Shown here: positions 46,332 through 56,106 of the stretch, piece after piece
Layout of the letters: the number at the start of each line of letters is the position of its first letter
Numbering within the stretch: the first letter of the stretch is position 1
Assembly (NCBI RefSeq): GCF_008692195.1
Contig: NZ_RXOM01000032.1
Span: 186,001-250,000 of the forward strand
Direction: 5' to 3'
DNA from: Salegentibacter sp. R32
GTDB taxonomy: Bacteria > Bacteroidota > Bacteroidia > Flavobacteriales > Flavobacteriaceae
DNA length: 64,000 bases
The notes under the pieces: generated by a model
The model's database searches: none
What the model saw: only the letters and a program-made list of their open reading frames with translations
What the model was told of the DNA's origin: nothing
Program-made: the position numbers and the translations under genes

Positions 46332-46859
46332 TTATAGCTCCTCTTCATTTTCTGTATGAATTAAAGGGTGATCTTGTCTATTAAGGCCAATAATTTTAAT
46401 AAGTGTGGTGATAGCTTCATACAACATAATAATTACCGAAACTATTGCTCCACAAACAAGACTGGAAGTAATTGATAAGCTATAGTACAAATAGGTGTAA
46501 ACCTTTACATTAATTCCATCAGCTTTGGTTAAAGGATTATTAATAAGCAAAAAGGTAATTACACTAACTATAAAAACCAAGGCGTCTAATCTTGCCACTG
46601 CAATAAATCGATGATAAAATTCTTTTTTTAAGGTAGTATTAGAACCATAACTAATATTGGTAATAGTTAATAGCAAAGTTAGAATTGTTCCCGAAGCTAA
46701 AACTACCGTGTTGAAAAATGTATTCATTCGGGGAAGGGAATTTTCTATAAGTTCTTTGGCTTTTAAACCAGAGATGTGATCTAATAATAGCATTCCCACA
46801 GAAGTGATGAGTGTGGCTGCAATACCACCAAAAATAATTCGTTTGGTATGCGTTTTCAT
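46332..46859 (-). CDS. Hypothetical four-helix membrane protein
   Basis: A 175-residue membrane protein with four hydrophobic segments: IIFGGIAATLITSVGMLLLD near the N-terminus, TVVLASGTILTLLLTITNI, LDALVFIVSVITFLLI and SLVCGAIVSVIIMLYEAI. No family recognised. It converges with the second AraC gene with no intergenic space. Confidence 0.68.
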   Translation of the reverse strand: MKTHTKRIIFGGIAATLITSVGMLLLDHISGLKAKELIENSLPRMNTFFNTVVLASGTILTLLLTITNISYGSNTTLKKEFYHRFIAVARLDALVFIVSVITFLLINNPLTKADGINVKVYTYLYYSLSITSSLVCGAIVSVIIMLYEAITTLIKIIGLNRQDHPLIHTENEEEL

Positions 46860-46937
46860 ATTTTTTTGAACAAAGAACAGAAAATAAACAGGGGAGCTTT
46901 AATGCAATTGGTGTTTTTCTTTGTGCAATCACAGTGA

Positions 46938-46970
46938 AGAAAAAAAAGCGGGAGATTGAAAAATCTCCCG
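46938..46970 (-). terminator. Rho-independent terminator after the 88-residue gene
   Basis: A 9-bp stem, CGGGAGATT with AATCTCCCG on either strand, is followed on the minus strand by GC and eight U residues, so it ends transcription of the gene at 46979-47245. Confidence 0.85.
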
Positions 46971-46978
46971 GGTTTACT

Positions 46979-47245
46979 TTAATTTAAGGAAGACTTCAAT
47001 TGTTTGTTTTGATGGTACAGAAAAGCGTGAGTAGTAACTTCATCTTTTATAGGACAACAATCTTGACAGAGCGCCACCTTAGCGTAATATTTATGAGCTT
47101 CTTTTAGGATTTCTTGAGAATTTCTGAAAAATCCTAATTTAATTTGGTAAAGTGGTGCAGGTTTTAGCTCACATTCATAGGCATGAACATAACGAAATCC
47201 GTCCTTTGAAGGCTCCCGGTTTAAATAATAAAATCTTTCTTCCAT
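46979..47245 (-). CDS. Hypothetical 88-residue protein
   Basis: A small soluble protein, MEERFYYLNREPSKDGFRYV and onward, with three Cys including CQDCCP, which could bind a metal. It has no signal peptide and is followed by a strong terminator. A compact, probably cytoplasmic, protein known only as hypothetical in relatives; I cannot assign a role. Confidence 0.65.
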   Translation of the reverse strand: MEERFYYLNREPSKDGFRYVHAYECELKPAPLYQIKLGFFRNSQEILKEAHKYYAKVALCQDCCPIKDEVTTHAFLYHQNKQLKSSLN

Positions 47246-47395
47246 TATCTTAAGTTTTAAAGGTTGTTTCCAAATTTAGGATATCAATTATTTTTTAAAT
47301 CCTTATAAAATGTGAATTAATACCCCTTTAACTGCTATTTTTCTTTTTGCGTTACTACTGGCACTTATAGCGTTAAAGAGAAATACTATCCCTTC

Positions 47396-47403
47396 TATAT
47401 TTG
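47396..47403 (+). promoter_or_regulatory. Candidate -7 element of the 53-residue membrane protein
   Basis: TATATTTG matches TAnnTTTG, about 51 bases before the ATG at 47454. Confidence 0.4.
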
Positions 47404-47453
47404 CCGATTGTTTTTTTAAATTTATGAATATAAAATATTTAACTTATTAAATT

Positions 47454-47615
47454 ATGGAAAAAGAATCAACAAATAGGGATAATCGGGAGGATATTGAAGA
47501 GTTATCACACGATATTAAACTAACCAATAGAACCGGCTTACTTATAGCAGTAATTCTCATTTTAATTTTAAGCATATCCTTATTAGGCTATTATTTTAAT
47601 TGGTGGCAATTATAA
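47454..47615 (+). CDS. Small single-pass membrane protein
   Basis: A 53-residue protein, reading MEKESTNRDNREDIEELSHD with an acidic cytoplasmic N-terminus, then one hydrophobic segment LLIAVILILILSISLLGYYF and a short end NWWQL. Start ATG, TAnnTTTG upstream and a large hairpin right after the stop support a real gene. Function unknown. Confidence 0.55.
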   Translation: MEKESTNRDNREDIEELSHDIKLTNRTGLLIAVILILILSISLLGYYFNWWQL

Positions 47616-47617
47616 AC

Positions 47618-47660
47618 AAGTTAAGTTGTCGCCCCTAGGGTGATCAACTTAACTTAACTT
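47618..47660. terminator. Long hairpin between convergent genes
   Basis: AAGTTAAGTTG (47618-47628) pairs with CAACTTAACTT (47645-47655); an inner CGCCC/GGGTG pairing extends the stem with one bulge. It lies between the plus small gene and the minus uxuA gene, so it may end both. Confidence 0.65.
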
Positions 47661-47690
47661 AAGTTTATTTTATAGGAATAGGCTTTTTTC

Positions 47691-48875
47691 CTAAGCATTT
47701 AAAATCCCGAACTCTAAACCTCTTAATTCAGCTAATCCCCTTAACCTCCCAATAGCAGAATAACCGGGATTGGTAGTTTTCTTTAAATCATCTAGCATTT
47801 TGTGACCGTGGTCGGGGCGCATAGGCATTCGTAAATCTTTTCTGCCGGCTTTTGTTCTTTTCGCTTGTTCTGCCAATAAAGCTTTCATGACTTTGGCCAT
47901 CGGGACATCACCTTCTAAATGATTGGCTTCATGAAAATTACCTTTTTCATCGCGTTGGGTACTTCTTAAATGAATAAAATGAATTCTATCTCCTAAATTT
48001 TTAATCATTTTCGGTAAATGATTATCAGGTCGTACGCCAAAAGAACCCGTACAAAAAGTAAGTCCGTTATTACGACTATTCACCGCTTGGTAGATATCTA
48101 AAATATCTTTTTCGGTACTTACTACCCGCGGCAATCCTAAAATAGGATAAGGAGGGTCGTCTGGGTGAATACATAAGTTAACTCCGGCTTTTTCTGCAGA
48201 AGGAATGACTTCTTTTAAAAAATAGAATAAATGTTCCTTGAGTTGTGGAGCATCAATGTTGTCATAAGTAGCTAATATTTCGTTAAACTCTTCTAAGGAG
48301 TATCCTTCTTCAGCGCCCGGCAATCCGGCGATGATATTGTTAATGAGCACTTGCTTTTTTTCTGGGGAAAGTGCTTCCGCATAATCTTTGGCTTCTTTAA
48401 TTTCTTCTTCAGAATAATTCTCTTCAGCATTTGGTCTTTGCAATAAAAATAATTCAAAAGCAGCAAAAGCTACCGCTTCAAACCTTAATCCGGTAGAACC
48501 ATCTTCCATTTCATAATCTAGATCGGTTCGTGTCCAGTCCAAAACTGGCATAAAATTGTAGCATAACGTATCAATACCATATTCGCCTAGGTTTAAAATA
48601 GTTTGCTTGTAATTTTCAATATGTTTTTTAAAATCCCCTTGATGGGTTTTAATACTTTCGTGAACAGGAACACTCTCTACGACCGACCAACTTAATCCGT
48701 ATTTTTCTATTTCTTCTTTTCTCTTTTTTATTTCACTAACCGGCCAGACTTCTCCATTGGGAATATGATGCAATGCGGTTACAATCCCCGTGGCGCCGGC
48801 CTGTTTGATATCTAAAAGTGATACATTGTCTTGAGGACCATACCATCTCCAAGTTTTTTCTAAAGTTAAGTTCAT
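47691..48875 (-). CDS. uxuA: Mannonate dehydratase
   Basis: A 394-residue UxuA-type enzyme that removes water from D-mannonate to give 2-keto-3-deoxygluconate. It has the TIM-barrel family's opening ([20 protein letters not shown]), [11 protein letters not shown] and RPDHGHKM metal-binding motifs. It is the second gene after the SDR gene (17 bases apart), so the pair converts fructuronate to KDG in two steps. Upstream and downstream parts (glucuronate isomerase uxaC, kdgK, kdgA) are not in the window. Confidence 0.95.
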   Translation of the reverse strand: MNLTLEKTWRWYGPQDNVSLLDIKQAGATGIVTALHHIPNGEVWPVSEIKKRKEEIEKYGLSWSVVESVPVHESIKTHQGDFKKHIENYKQTILNLGEYGIDTLCYNFMPVLDWTRTDLDYEMEDGSTGLRFEAVAFAAFELFLLQRPNAEENYSEEEIKEAKDYAEALSPEKKQVLINNIIAGLPGAEEGYSLEEFNEILATYDNIDAPQLKEHLFYFLKEVIPSAEKAGVNLCIHPDDPPYPILGLPRVVSTEKDILDIYQAVNSRNNGLTFCTGSFGVRPDNHLPKMIKNLGDRIHFIHLRSTQRDEKGNFHEANHLEGDVPMAKVMKALLAEQAKRTKAGRKDLRMPMRPDHGHKMLDDLKKTTNPGYSAIGRLRGLAELRGLEFGILNA

Positions 48876-48892
48876 TGTTTTTAATTTTATAA

Positions 48893-49720
48893 TTAGACCC
48901 CGCTGTAAGCACTAAAACCTCCATCTATAGGAACAACGATTCCGGTAATAAAGTTAGAACTTTTATTACAAAGCCAAAGGGTCGTACCCACAAGATCTTC
49001 CGGATTTCCAAAACGTTCCATCGGTGTTTGTTGAATAATGGTTTTTCCTCTTTCCGTAAGTTCACCATTTTCTTGAGTTAATAAAGCTCTATTCTGGTCG
49101 GTTAAAAAGAAACCGGGAGCCAGTGCGTTTACCCGAATTCCCACTTTTGCAAAATGTACCGCCAACCATTGCGTGAAGTTAGAAATAGAGGCTTTTGCAG
49201 CGCTATAAGCCGGTATTTTGGTTAAGGGCGTAAAAGCATTCATCGAAGAAATATTTAAAATGCTACAACCTTCCTTACCCACCATATCTTTTGAAAATAC
49301 CTGAGTGGGCAATAAAGTTCCGATAAAGTTCAAATTGAAAACAAATTGAATTCCTTCCGTATCGAGATCAAAAAAACTTTTAAAATCAGCTTGAGTATTT
49401 TCCAAGTCTTCTTGTTCTAAATGTGTTTTAGAAGTGGTTCCCAACGGATGGTTTCCTCCGGCGCCATTAATTAAAATATCACAACTGCCAAATGCTTCAT
49501 GAATTTTAGCCTTGGCTTCTTCCAATGATTTTTTTTCAAGTACATTGGTCTTTAAAGCGAGTGCTTGCCCACCTTCTTCCTGAATTTGTTGTGCTACAAG
49601 CGCTGCATGTTCAAGTTTTAAATCTAAAATCGCCACTTGATGACCTTCTTTGGCAAGAGCTTTTGCGATGGTGCTGCATAACACACCTCCGCCACCGGTA
49701 ATTACAATTGTTTTTTGCAT
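48893..49720 (-). CDS. SDR-family D-fructuronate reductase (mannonate oxidoreductase)
   Basis: A 275-residue short-chain dehydrogenase. The Rossmann motif is [15 protein letters not shown] with NGAGG; the catalytic residues are Ser in NISSMNAF and YSAAK (Tyr-x3-Lys). It is not the polyol-dehydrogenase-type UxuB of Escherichia coli; the assignment rests on its operon with uxuA and on the Bacteroidota SDR oxidoreductases that occupy this position. Its ATG faces the beta-helix gene across 305 bases. Confidence 0.85.
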   Translation of the reverse strand: MQKTIVITGGGGVLCSTIAKALAKEGHQVAILDLKLEHAALVAQQIQEEGGQALALKTNVLEKKSLEEAKAKIHEAFGSCDILINGAGGNHPLGTTSKTHLEQEDLENTQADFKSFFDLDTEGIQFVFNLNFIGTLLPTQVFSKDMVGKEGCSILNISSMNAFTPLTKIPAYSAAKASISNFTQWLAVHFAKVGIRVNALAPGFFLTDQNRALLTQENGELTERGKTIIQQTPMERFGNPEDLVGTTLWLCNKSSNFITGIVVPIDGGFSAYSGV

Positions 49721-50025
49721 AAGAAAAATTTTATTGAATGTTCCAAAGTTCTTTATTTCTAAGGCAACAAAAATTTCAATAGTTCAAAAAAAGGGTCGAT
49801 TTATACAGGGATTTGTTTTTAGGAAAAGTCTTATGAAGGATGCTGAATACGATGGATTTTATAAACTTGAATAAGTTAAAGAATAATTTTTTTTTGATTT
49901 AAAGCACTAGGATTAAGCAATCTGTACAATAATTACCTCGATTTAGAACTTTTATTATCCTTTTTCCAATTTCCTTTTCGTGCTTCAACACTTAACTTTA
50001 CGCAAATTGAAATTTCGATACTTAA
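49721..50025. other. Divergent control region of the uronate locus
   Basis: A 305-base AT-rich gap between the fructuronate reductase and the beta-helix gene. I see no full TAnnTTTG promoter on either strand; the minus strand has a partial GAACTTTG before the reductase. No gene is supported here. It is the likely site for the hybrid two-component regulator. Confidence 0.4.
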
Positions 50026-51687
50026 ATGAATTCTGATTTTTATAAAAAAACCTTCGTTTGCTTCATTTTATTGATTCTGTGTGCTCATCTTCAAGGACAA
50101 CAACTCCCTGAAATTATAAGCAACAAAAAGGTGATGAAAAATAATTACCTGCCGGATTTTAGCTATGCCGGTTATCATTTTGGAGAAGAATCTCCCGATA
50201 CTCAACATTGGAAAATGGTGAAGGCCACCGACTATGGAGTGATTGCTAATGATGATAAAGACGATTCTGAAGCTTTATTGAAAGCGATGAAAGCCGTAAA
50301 AGAATTAAATGAGCCTATAATCTTACAGTTACCAGCCGGTAAAATTATCTTAAGTGAAATTATCTATATCGAGCGGAGTAATTTTGTATTAAGAGGAACA
50401 GGAAGCGGTCAACAGGGAACTGAACTTTATTTTCCGCGGCCTTTAAACTATATTAAAAATCCTGAGCCGTTGAAAGAATTACGGGAATATTTGAAGAAAT
50501 TCAATAAACGTCAACGTGTAAAATCTAAAAATATAGATTTACCCTTTTCACAATATGCTTGGTCGGGTGGTTTTATCTGGACGCAAGTGCCGGGAAAGCG
50601 GGTGAAATATTATTTAAAAGAATATGACCAGCCTAAAAATATATTAGCGGAAGTAGAGAAAGGAGAAAGAGGAAGTCATGTGCTACAAGTGAAAAAATCT
50701 CATCAGCTGAAGGTGGGTGACGTAGTGCAATTGGAAATTTACAACAAAAATGGTGAAAATGGGAAATTGATTACAGAATTATATAAAGATACCGATGTAA
50801 AAGTGGGCGGTCACCATTGGAACTTTCCTCAGTTGCCTATCGTGCGTCAACAAGTGACAATTACTTCAGTTTCAAAAAATAAAATTGAAATTAAATCGCC
50901 TTTAACCATTCCTGTTCAACCTTCTTATCAAGCGAAAATTGTAGAGTGGAAACATTTAAAAGAAGTTGGGATTGAGCATTTGCGCATCACTTTTCCCACT
51001 TCGCCAAAAATAGCGCATCACGTAGAGATGGGGTATAACGCCATTTATTTAACCGGTTTGTACAATAGCTGGGTGAAAGACGTGAAAATAACGAATGCCG
51101 ATAGTGGTATACTTACAGAAGGAGTTGCCAATACGACCATTCAAAATATTGAAACCAATGGGGAAAACCTTGCGCATTATTCGGTGGCGATGTCTGGGGT
51201 TTATAATGTGTTGGTAAATAATTTACAGGTAAAAAATGAAGTTACCCATCCGCTAAGTTTTAACACCTTTGCTACCAAAAGCGTTTATCAAGACTGTGAA
51301 GTTTTTACAGAACCGGTTTTAGACCAACATTCCGGCGCAAACCATCAAAATCTTTTTGATAATATTAAAGTTCATTTGAATGTTGATGAAAACGGAGAAT
51401 ACCCACTATTTAAAGGAGGTGGCGCCGGTTATTGGAAACCTTCTCACGGAGCGTACAGTACTTTTTGGAATATCGATATCCACTTTCAAAACCAACTTTC
51501 GCAAGAGAAATCTTTCGTGTTGAATGGAATGAAAGATGGAGTATATGCTAGGCTTATTGGCGTTCACGGGAATCATAACTTAGAAATAAATTATGCTCCT
51601 CAACCTTATATTGAAATGACGAATAAAGAAATAAAAGAAATATCGTCGTTGTACAATTATCAGTTAAAAAAACGCCTTCGTCAATAG
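50026..51687 (+). CDS. Secreted beta-helix protein (candidate polysaccharide-active enzyme)
   Basis: A 553-residue exported protein; signal peptide to about residue 25 (CAHLQGQQ). The fold is that of the pectate-lyase superfamily: the opening TDYGVIANDDKDDSEALLKA is the pectate-lyase-3 type start, then repeated short strands (IYLTGLYNSWVKDVKITNAD and TTIQNIETNGENL). His-rich YWKPSHGAYSTFWN and DQHSGANHQNLF stretches are unusual and may be catalytic. I do not recognise a named CAZy family. It opens the plus-strand side of the uronate locus, facing the reductase. Confidence 0.65.
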   Translation: MNSDFYKKTFVCFILLILCAHLQGQQLPEIISNKKVMKNNYLPDFSYAGYHFGEESPDTQHWKMVKATDYGVIANDDKDDSEALLKAMKAVKELNEPIILQLPAGKIILSEIIYIERSNFVLRGTGSGQQGTELYFPRPLNYIKNPEPLKELREYLKKFNKRQRVKSKNIDLPFSQYAWSGGFIWTQVPGKRVKYYLKEYDQPKNILAEVEKGERGSHVLQVKKSHQLKVGDVVQLEIYNKNGENGKLITELYKDTDVKVGGHHWNFPQLPIVRQQVTITSVSKNKIEIKSPLTIPVQPSYQAKIVEWKHLKEVGIEHLRITFPTSPKIAHHVEMGYNAIYLTGLYNSWVKDVKITNADSGILTEGVANTTIQNIETNGENLAHYSVAMSGVYNVLVNNLQVKNEVTHPLSFNTFATKSVYQDCEVFTEPVLDQHSGANHQNLFDNIKVHLNVDENGEYPLFKGGGAGYWKPSHGAYSTFWNIDIHFQNQLSQEKSFVLNGMKDGVYARLIGVHGNHNLEINYAPQPYIEMTNKEIKEISSLYNYQLKKRLRQ

Positions 51688-51741
51688 ACGAGTAACCACC
51701 ATAAGTCAACTTGAAATTTTCTCGTTTTGTATAGGTTTCTC

Positions 51742-51749
51742 TACATTTG
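51742..51749 (+). promoter_or_regulatory. Candidate -7 element of the HTCS gene
   Basis: TACATTTG matches TAnnTTTG. Transcription would start at about 51756, so the in-frame ATG at 51754 cannot be used and ATG 51817 is favoured. Confidence 0.5.
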
Positions 51750-51816
51750 ACATATGAATATAGAACTAGGATTTATGCTTGAGGATGAATGTGATTTTTA
51801 CTCTAAAACTAAGAAA

Positions 51817-54800
51817 ATGAAACGTTTGATTTTTCAAATGCTCTTAGGGCTGTTATTGTTTTCAAATCCCCTTTTAGCACAACAGGATTCCTTAGAGTTT
51901 AGAAAAATTTCTACTTCCGATGGACTTTCCCAAAGTTCAGTAATTACGATAGAGCAGGACCGTTTAGGGCGAATGTGGCTAGGGACTCGGGACGGTTTAA
52001 ATCTTTATAATGGAAATACATTTAAAGTATTTAGAAATAATCCCAACGATAGCCTTTCCATTAGTAACAGCGACATTCTTTCTATTGATGAAGACCAGGA
52101 AGGTTTTATTTGGGTGGGAACCTATTATGGCTTAAATCGTTATAACCCGCAAAAAAATACTTTTCAGCGTTTCGTTCATCATAATTCCAACTCCATTGCC
52201 GGCAATACAGTGTGGAGTGTGAAGGTTTTAAAAAATGAAGAAGTGTGGATAGGAACTTCCGAAGGAATTTCAATTTATCATCCCCAAACCCAAACTTTCT
52301 CCCAGTTAAATATCAACGATTTATTTGAAGGAATTTCTGTTCAAAGTATAACGGAAGCTACAAATGCCACAGTTTGGTTGGGAACTTCAGTGGGCTTGTT
52401 TAAAGTTGAAAAAAAGACGGAAGAAAAATTTGATATTCAACATTTTGGTGAAGGATTATTTGTTCAAGATGTTATAGAAGGGGAAAACGGAAAATTGTGG
52501 TTAGGTACAAAATCCCGTGGACTCTATACCTTTGAAGTTGCCACAGGTAAACTGCAGGCATTCCAACATAAGGAAGCCGATAAGATTAATAAAAATGTAC
52601 GCTCCTTAGATTTTGATAAAGAAGGCACACTTTGGGTGGGAACTTATAACGGCGTGAATTTAATTTATCCCAATGGAAAAATAACCAAGGTAACCAGTAA
52701 TCCCTATCAGCAAAAGAGCTTAAGCAAAAATACCGTCAAATCTGTTTTTGTAGATAAAAAAGGTTCGGTATGGATTGGCGCTTATTATGGAGGCGTGAAT
52801 ATTTGGGATATTTCCAATACAAATTTCAACAGTTATAGTGAGAAAACCGGTAAAGTTGGCTTGAGTTACGATGTGGTAAGTTCTATAGAAAGCGATGGTG
52901 AAAACTTCTATTTGGGGACAGAAGGCGGCGGCATCACTATTTTGAATCAAGCAGAAAATACAACTTCCTATTTAAACCAAGAAACGCTTCCCGATTTTCC
53001 TAGCGGAAATATTAAATCGCTTCTCTACGTGAATAATCAACTGTGGGTAGGAACATTTAATGCCGGAGTTGCTCTTTACGATTTCAAGAAAAAAGCTATT
53101 ATATCTACCAAACTCACACAAAAAATAAATACCTATTTACAAGGTACAGGAGTTTACGCCATAGAGAAACAAACCGATTCTATACTTTGGTTGGGAAGTT
53201 TTGGTAAAGGTTTACTAAAGTTGAATATTAAAGAAAAAAGTCTTCAAACCTTTAAAGCGCAACCGGAGATAAAAAACGCTTTATCGAGCAATAATATTAG
53301 AACCCTGCTCGTGGATAAGGCACAGAAACTTTGGGTGGGAACCGATAAAGGTTTAAACCAGTTGCAAAATCTGTCATCTGAAAATAGTGTAATTCAGCGA
53401 TACCTGTTCAATCAAGAAGAAGTCACGGGCGATGATGTACTTAGTATTTATCAAGATACAAATGAAATTATCTGGGTAGGAACTAAATATAACGGACTTT
53501 TTAGCTTTCAGAATAATTCCCTTAAAAAAGTAACGGTTAAGATTGCTGAAGAAAGAATTACTACAATTCACGCGATTGTAGAAGATAAAAACGGCCATCT
53601 TTGGTTAAGCAGTAACCAAGGAATTATTGACTTCGATCCTCAAAAAAACACTTCAGAATTATACAATCAAAAAGACGGATTGGTAAGTAATGAGTTTAAT
53701 AATAATGCCGGTTTTCAGCAAGGAAACCGTATTTATTTTGGCGGTCCTTCAGGAGTAACTTTCTTTAACCCTCAAAAAATCACTAAAAATGCTTATTCAC
53801 CCCAAGTCATCCTAACCGATTTTAAAATTCAAAATAAAAGTGTGGAAGTAGGTGGAGAAGAAAAAATACTTCAAGAAAATATTACTTATACCGATGAAGT
53901 AGAATTGAGTTACGATAAGTCTAATTTTTCTATTCAATATGCAATTCCCAATTTTATAAGTTCCAGTAACAATCAATACAAATACCGTTTGTTGGGCTTG
54001 GAAAAAGAATGGAACCTTACCTCAAGTAACGAAGTTAACTACATTATCCAAAAACCGGGAACTTATACTTTTGAAGTAAAAGGTGCCAATAATGACGGAA
54101 AGTGGAATGAAGAAGCCACACAATTAAAAATCACCGTTCATCCCGCACCTTGGCGTAGTGCTTGGGCTTTTATTATTTATGCGTTACTTATAGCTGGTGC
54201 TTTATTCGGTTTGTTACGCATTATAAAATCCAAATCAAAGCTTCAGCATAAATTAGAATTAGAGAAAATTGAAAGTGAAAATAACCGAAAACTCAATAAA
54301 GCCAAATTAGAATTTTTCACCAATATATCCCATGAATTCAGAACACCTTTAACCTTGATTATCGGTCCGTTACAGCAACTCTTAGCAGACTATAAAGGCA
54401 GTAATTTAATGTATAAGAAATTATTGGTGATAGAAAGTAGTGCTAATCAATTGTTGCAATTGATTAACCGCTTAATGGATTTTAGAAAACTGGAGAACAA
54501 CCAAACCAAATTGGAAGCTGCGGAAGGAAACATCGTTAAGTTTCTACGGGAAATCTATCTTTCGTTTAGCGAATACGCTGAAAACGGAGACTATACCTAT
54601 ACGTTTAAAACTTCGCACGAATCGATGCTGGTTTACTACGACCGGGTTCAATTAGAACGGGTATTTTTCAACTTAATTTCCAACGCGTTTCGATACACTC
54701 CCAAAGGAGGCGAAATTTCAGTAGAAATAGAAAAAGAAGAAAACGAAATTAAAATCGCTATCAAAGATTCCGGTGTGGGAATTCCTGAAGATAGTTTAGC

Positions 54801-55887
54801 TAAAATTTTTGACCGTTTTTATGAAGTAGAAAAACCCCAACCTGCCGAAAATTATAACCAAGGAACCGGAATAGGACTTTCTATAGCTAAAAATATTGTT
54901 CAATTGCATCAAGGCAAAATCAAGGCAGAAAACCAGTCCCAAGGGGGAGCGGTGTTTACGGTAATCTTAAAAACCGGGAAAGAACATCTTTCTGAAGAAG
55001 ACCTTATCAAAGACTTCAAGTTTAGTGACGACATTTCCCAATATGTTAACCAATTGGAACGCCCGGAGAAAATTATTAAAAAAGAATTTGATGACTTGGT
55101 GCTGGAAGAAGGCAAGCACACTTTACTATTGGTGGAAGATAGTGAACCGCTTCGTTCCTTTATGGCCAACCTTTTAAAAAGTGAGTACAACATCATAGAA
55201 GCCGAAAACGGAAAAGTAGCGTTAGAAAAAACCTTGAAATACATGCCAGATTTAATTGTGAGCGATGTTATTATGCCAGAAATGGTGGGGACAGAACTTT
55301 GTTCACAAATTAAGAAAAATGTAAAAACAAGTCATATTCCGGTGATTCTGTTAACGTCTAGAAGTGCGCTGGTTTATAAGTTTGAAGGTCTGGAAAGTGG
55401 TGCCGATGATTACATTAGCAAACCTTTTAATGTGAAAGAATTTCAGTTAAGAATTAAAAACTTAATCGATTCTACCCAACGTTTAAAAGCTAAATTTTCT
55501 TCAGAAAATAATTTGGTGCCCGAAGATATGACGGTTTCTTCCCTCGATGAAAAGTTATTTAAAAAAGCCTTGGATATTGTACGGGAAAATATTTCCAACG
55601 AGCAATTTAACATCCCCACTTTTAGTGCCGAACTGGGAGTGAGCAGAACCATGCTTTTTACAAAAATTAAAGCTTGGACCAATTGTACGCCCAACGAATT
55701 TATTCAGGAAATAAGAATGAAAACCGCCGCACAATTATTAGAAAAAGGAAAGATAAATATTTCTGAAGTAAGTTATAAAGTAGGTTTTAAAAACCCGAAA
55801 TATTTCTCTAAATGCTTTCAGAAAAAATACGGAAAAACACCTACGCAATATTCCAATACCTTTTTTGAAGATTCACAGGAAAACTAA
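51817..55887 (+). CDS. Hybrid two-component system sensor-regulator (HTCS)
   Basis: A 1356-residue HTCS, sensor and regulator fused. Signal peptide (MKRLIFQMLLGLLLFSNPLL), a periplasmic two-bladed beta-propeller made of about fourteen WxGT repeats such as RMWLGTRDGLNLY, then a Y_Y_Y-type domain, membrane segment (about 783-803), kinase with NISHEFRTP (H839) and a full HATPase, receiver domain with D1150 (SDVIMPEM) and AraC-type HTH at the end. In Bacteroides such proteins bind a breakdown oligosaccharide and switch on the neighbouring degradation genes; that is inferred here from position. Same strand as GH88 and GH2. Confidence 0.93.
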   Translation: MKRLIFQMLLGLLLFSNPLLAQQDSLEFRKISTSDGLSQSSVITIEQDRLGRMWLGTRDGLNLYNGNTFKVFRNNPNDSLSISNSDILSIDEDQEGFIWVGTYYGLNRYNPQKNTFQRFVHHNSNSIAGNTVWSVKVLKNEEVWIGTSEGISIYHPQTQTFSQLNINDLFEGISVQSITEATNATVWLGTSVGLFKVEKKTEEKFDIQHFGEGLFVQDVIEGENGKLWLGTKSRGLYTFEVATGKLQAFQHKEADKINKNVRSLDFDKEGTLWVGTYNGVNLIYPNGKITKVTSNPYQQKSLSKNTVKSVFVDKKGSVWIGAYYGGVNIWDISNTNFNSYSEKTGKVGLSYDVVSSIESDGENFYLGTEGGGITILNQAENTTSYLNQETLPDFPSGNIKSLLYVNNQLWVGTFNAGVALYDFKKKAIISTKLTQKINTYLQGTGVYAIEKQTDSILWLGSFGKGLLKLNIKEKSLQTFKAQPEIKNALSSNNIRTLLVDKAQKLWVGTDKGLNQLQNLSSENSVIQRYLFNQEEVTGDDVLSIYQDTNEIIWVGTKYNGLFSFQNNSLKKVTVKIAEERITTIHAIVEDKNGHLWLSSNQGIIDFDPQKNTSELYNQKDGLVSNEFNNNAGFQQGNRIYFGGPSGVTFFNPQKITKNAYSPQVILTDFKIQNKSVEVGGEEKILQENITYTDEVELSYDKSNFSIQYAIPNFISSSNNQYKYRLLGLEKEWNLTSSNEVNYIIQKPGTYTFEVKGANNDGKWNEEATQLKITVHPAPWRSAWAFIIYALLIAGALFGLLRIIKSKSKLQHKLELEKIESENNRKLNKAKLEFFTNISHEFRTPLTLIIGPLQQLLADYKGSNLMYKKLLVIESSANQLLQLINRLMDFRKLENNQTKLEAAEGNIVKFLREIYLSFSEYAENGDYTYTFKTSHESMLVYYDRVQLERVFFNLISNAFRYTPKGGEISVEIEKEENEIKIAIKDSGVGIPEDSLAKIFDRFYEVEKPQPAENYNQGTGIGLSIAKNIVQLHQGKIKAENQSQGGAVFTVILKTGKEHLSEEDLIKDFKFSDDISQYVNQLERPEKIIKKEFDDLVLEEGKHTLLLVEDSEPLRSFMANLLKSEYNIIEAENGKVALEKTLKYMPDLIVSDVIMPEMVGTELCSQIKKNVKTSHIPVILLTSRSALVYKFEGLESGADDYISKPFNVKEFQLRIKNLIDSTQRLKAKFSSENNLVPEDMTVSSLDEKLFKKALDIVRENISNEQFNIPTFSAELGVSRTMLFTKIKAWTNCTPNEFIQEIRMKTAAQLLEKGKINISEVSYKVGFKNPKYFSKCFQKKYGKTPTQYSNTFFEDSQEN

Positions 55888-55969
55888 ATAAGTCTTCCAA
55901 AGTCAATGAAAATCAGGGAGATTGTATTTTTTTATCCTTTTTTTGAATTATTAGGTAAAGCTTAGGGCG

Positions 55970-55977
55970 TAGATTTG
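55970..55977 (+). promoter_or_regulatory. Candidate -7 element before the small gene and GH88
   Basis: TAGATTTG matches TAnnTTTG. TTTG lies 24 bases upstream, somewhat far. The start would fall at about 55981-55984, on the ATG of the 31-residue gene. Confidence 0.45.
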
Positions 55978-55981
55978 AAGT

Positions 55982-56077
55982 ATGAAATTTAATAAGCCCG
56001 GGTCTAAAGCCACCGAAATTTTCTTAATGCTAATCATTATAGTATTGGGGCTCGTTATTATTTATTTAAGCTATTAA
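55982..56077 (+). CDS. Possible 31-residue membrane peptide
   Basis: MKFNKPGSKATEIFLMLIII then VLGLVIIYLSY: a basic start and a single hydrophobic segment, a plausible small membrane protein. The predicted transcription start coincides with its ATG, so translation would be nearly leaderless. It lies between the HTCS and GH88 genes. It could equally be a leader region for GH88. Confidence 0.4.
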   Translation: MKFNKPGSKATEIFLMLIIIVLGLVIIYLSY

Positions 56078-56106
56078 TTAGCTGAAAAATTCTAGAAAAA
56101 GAAGCT

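Noticed and set aside
51754-51816. ATG 51754 as the HTCS start
   Set aside because: A -7 element at 51742-51749 places transcription at about this ATG, and the signal peptide begins at 51817.
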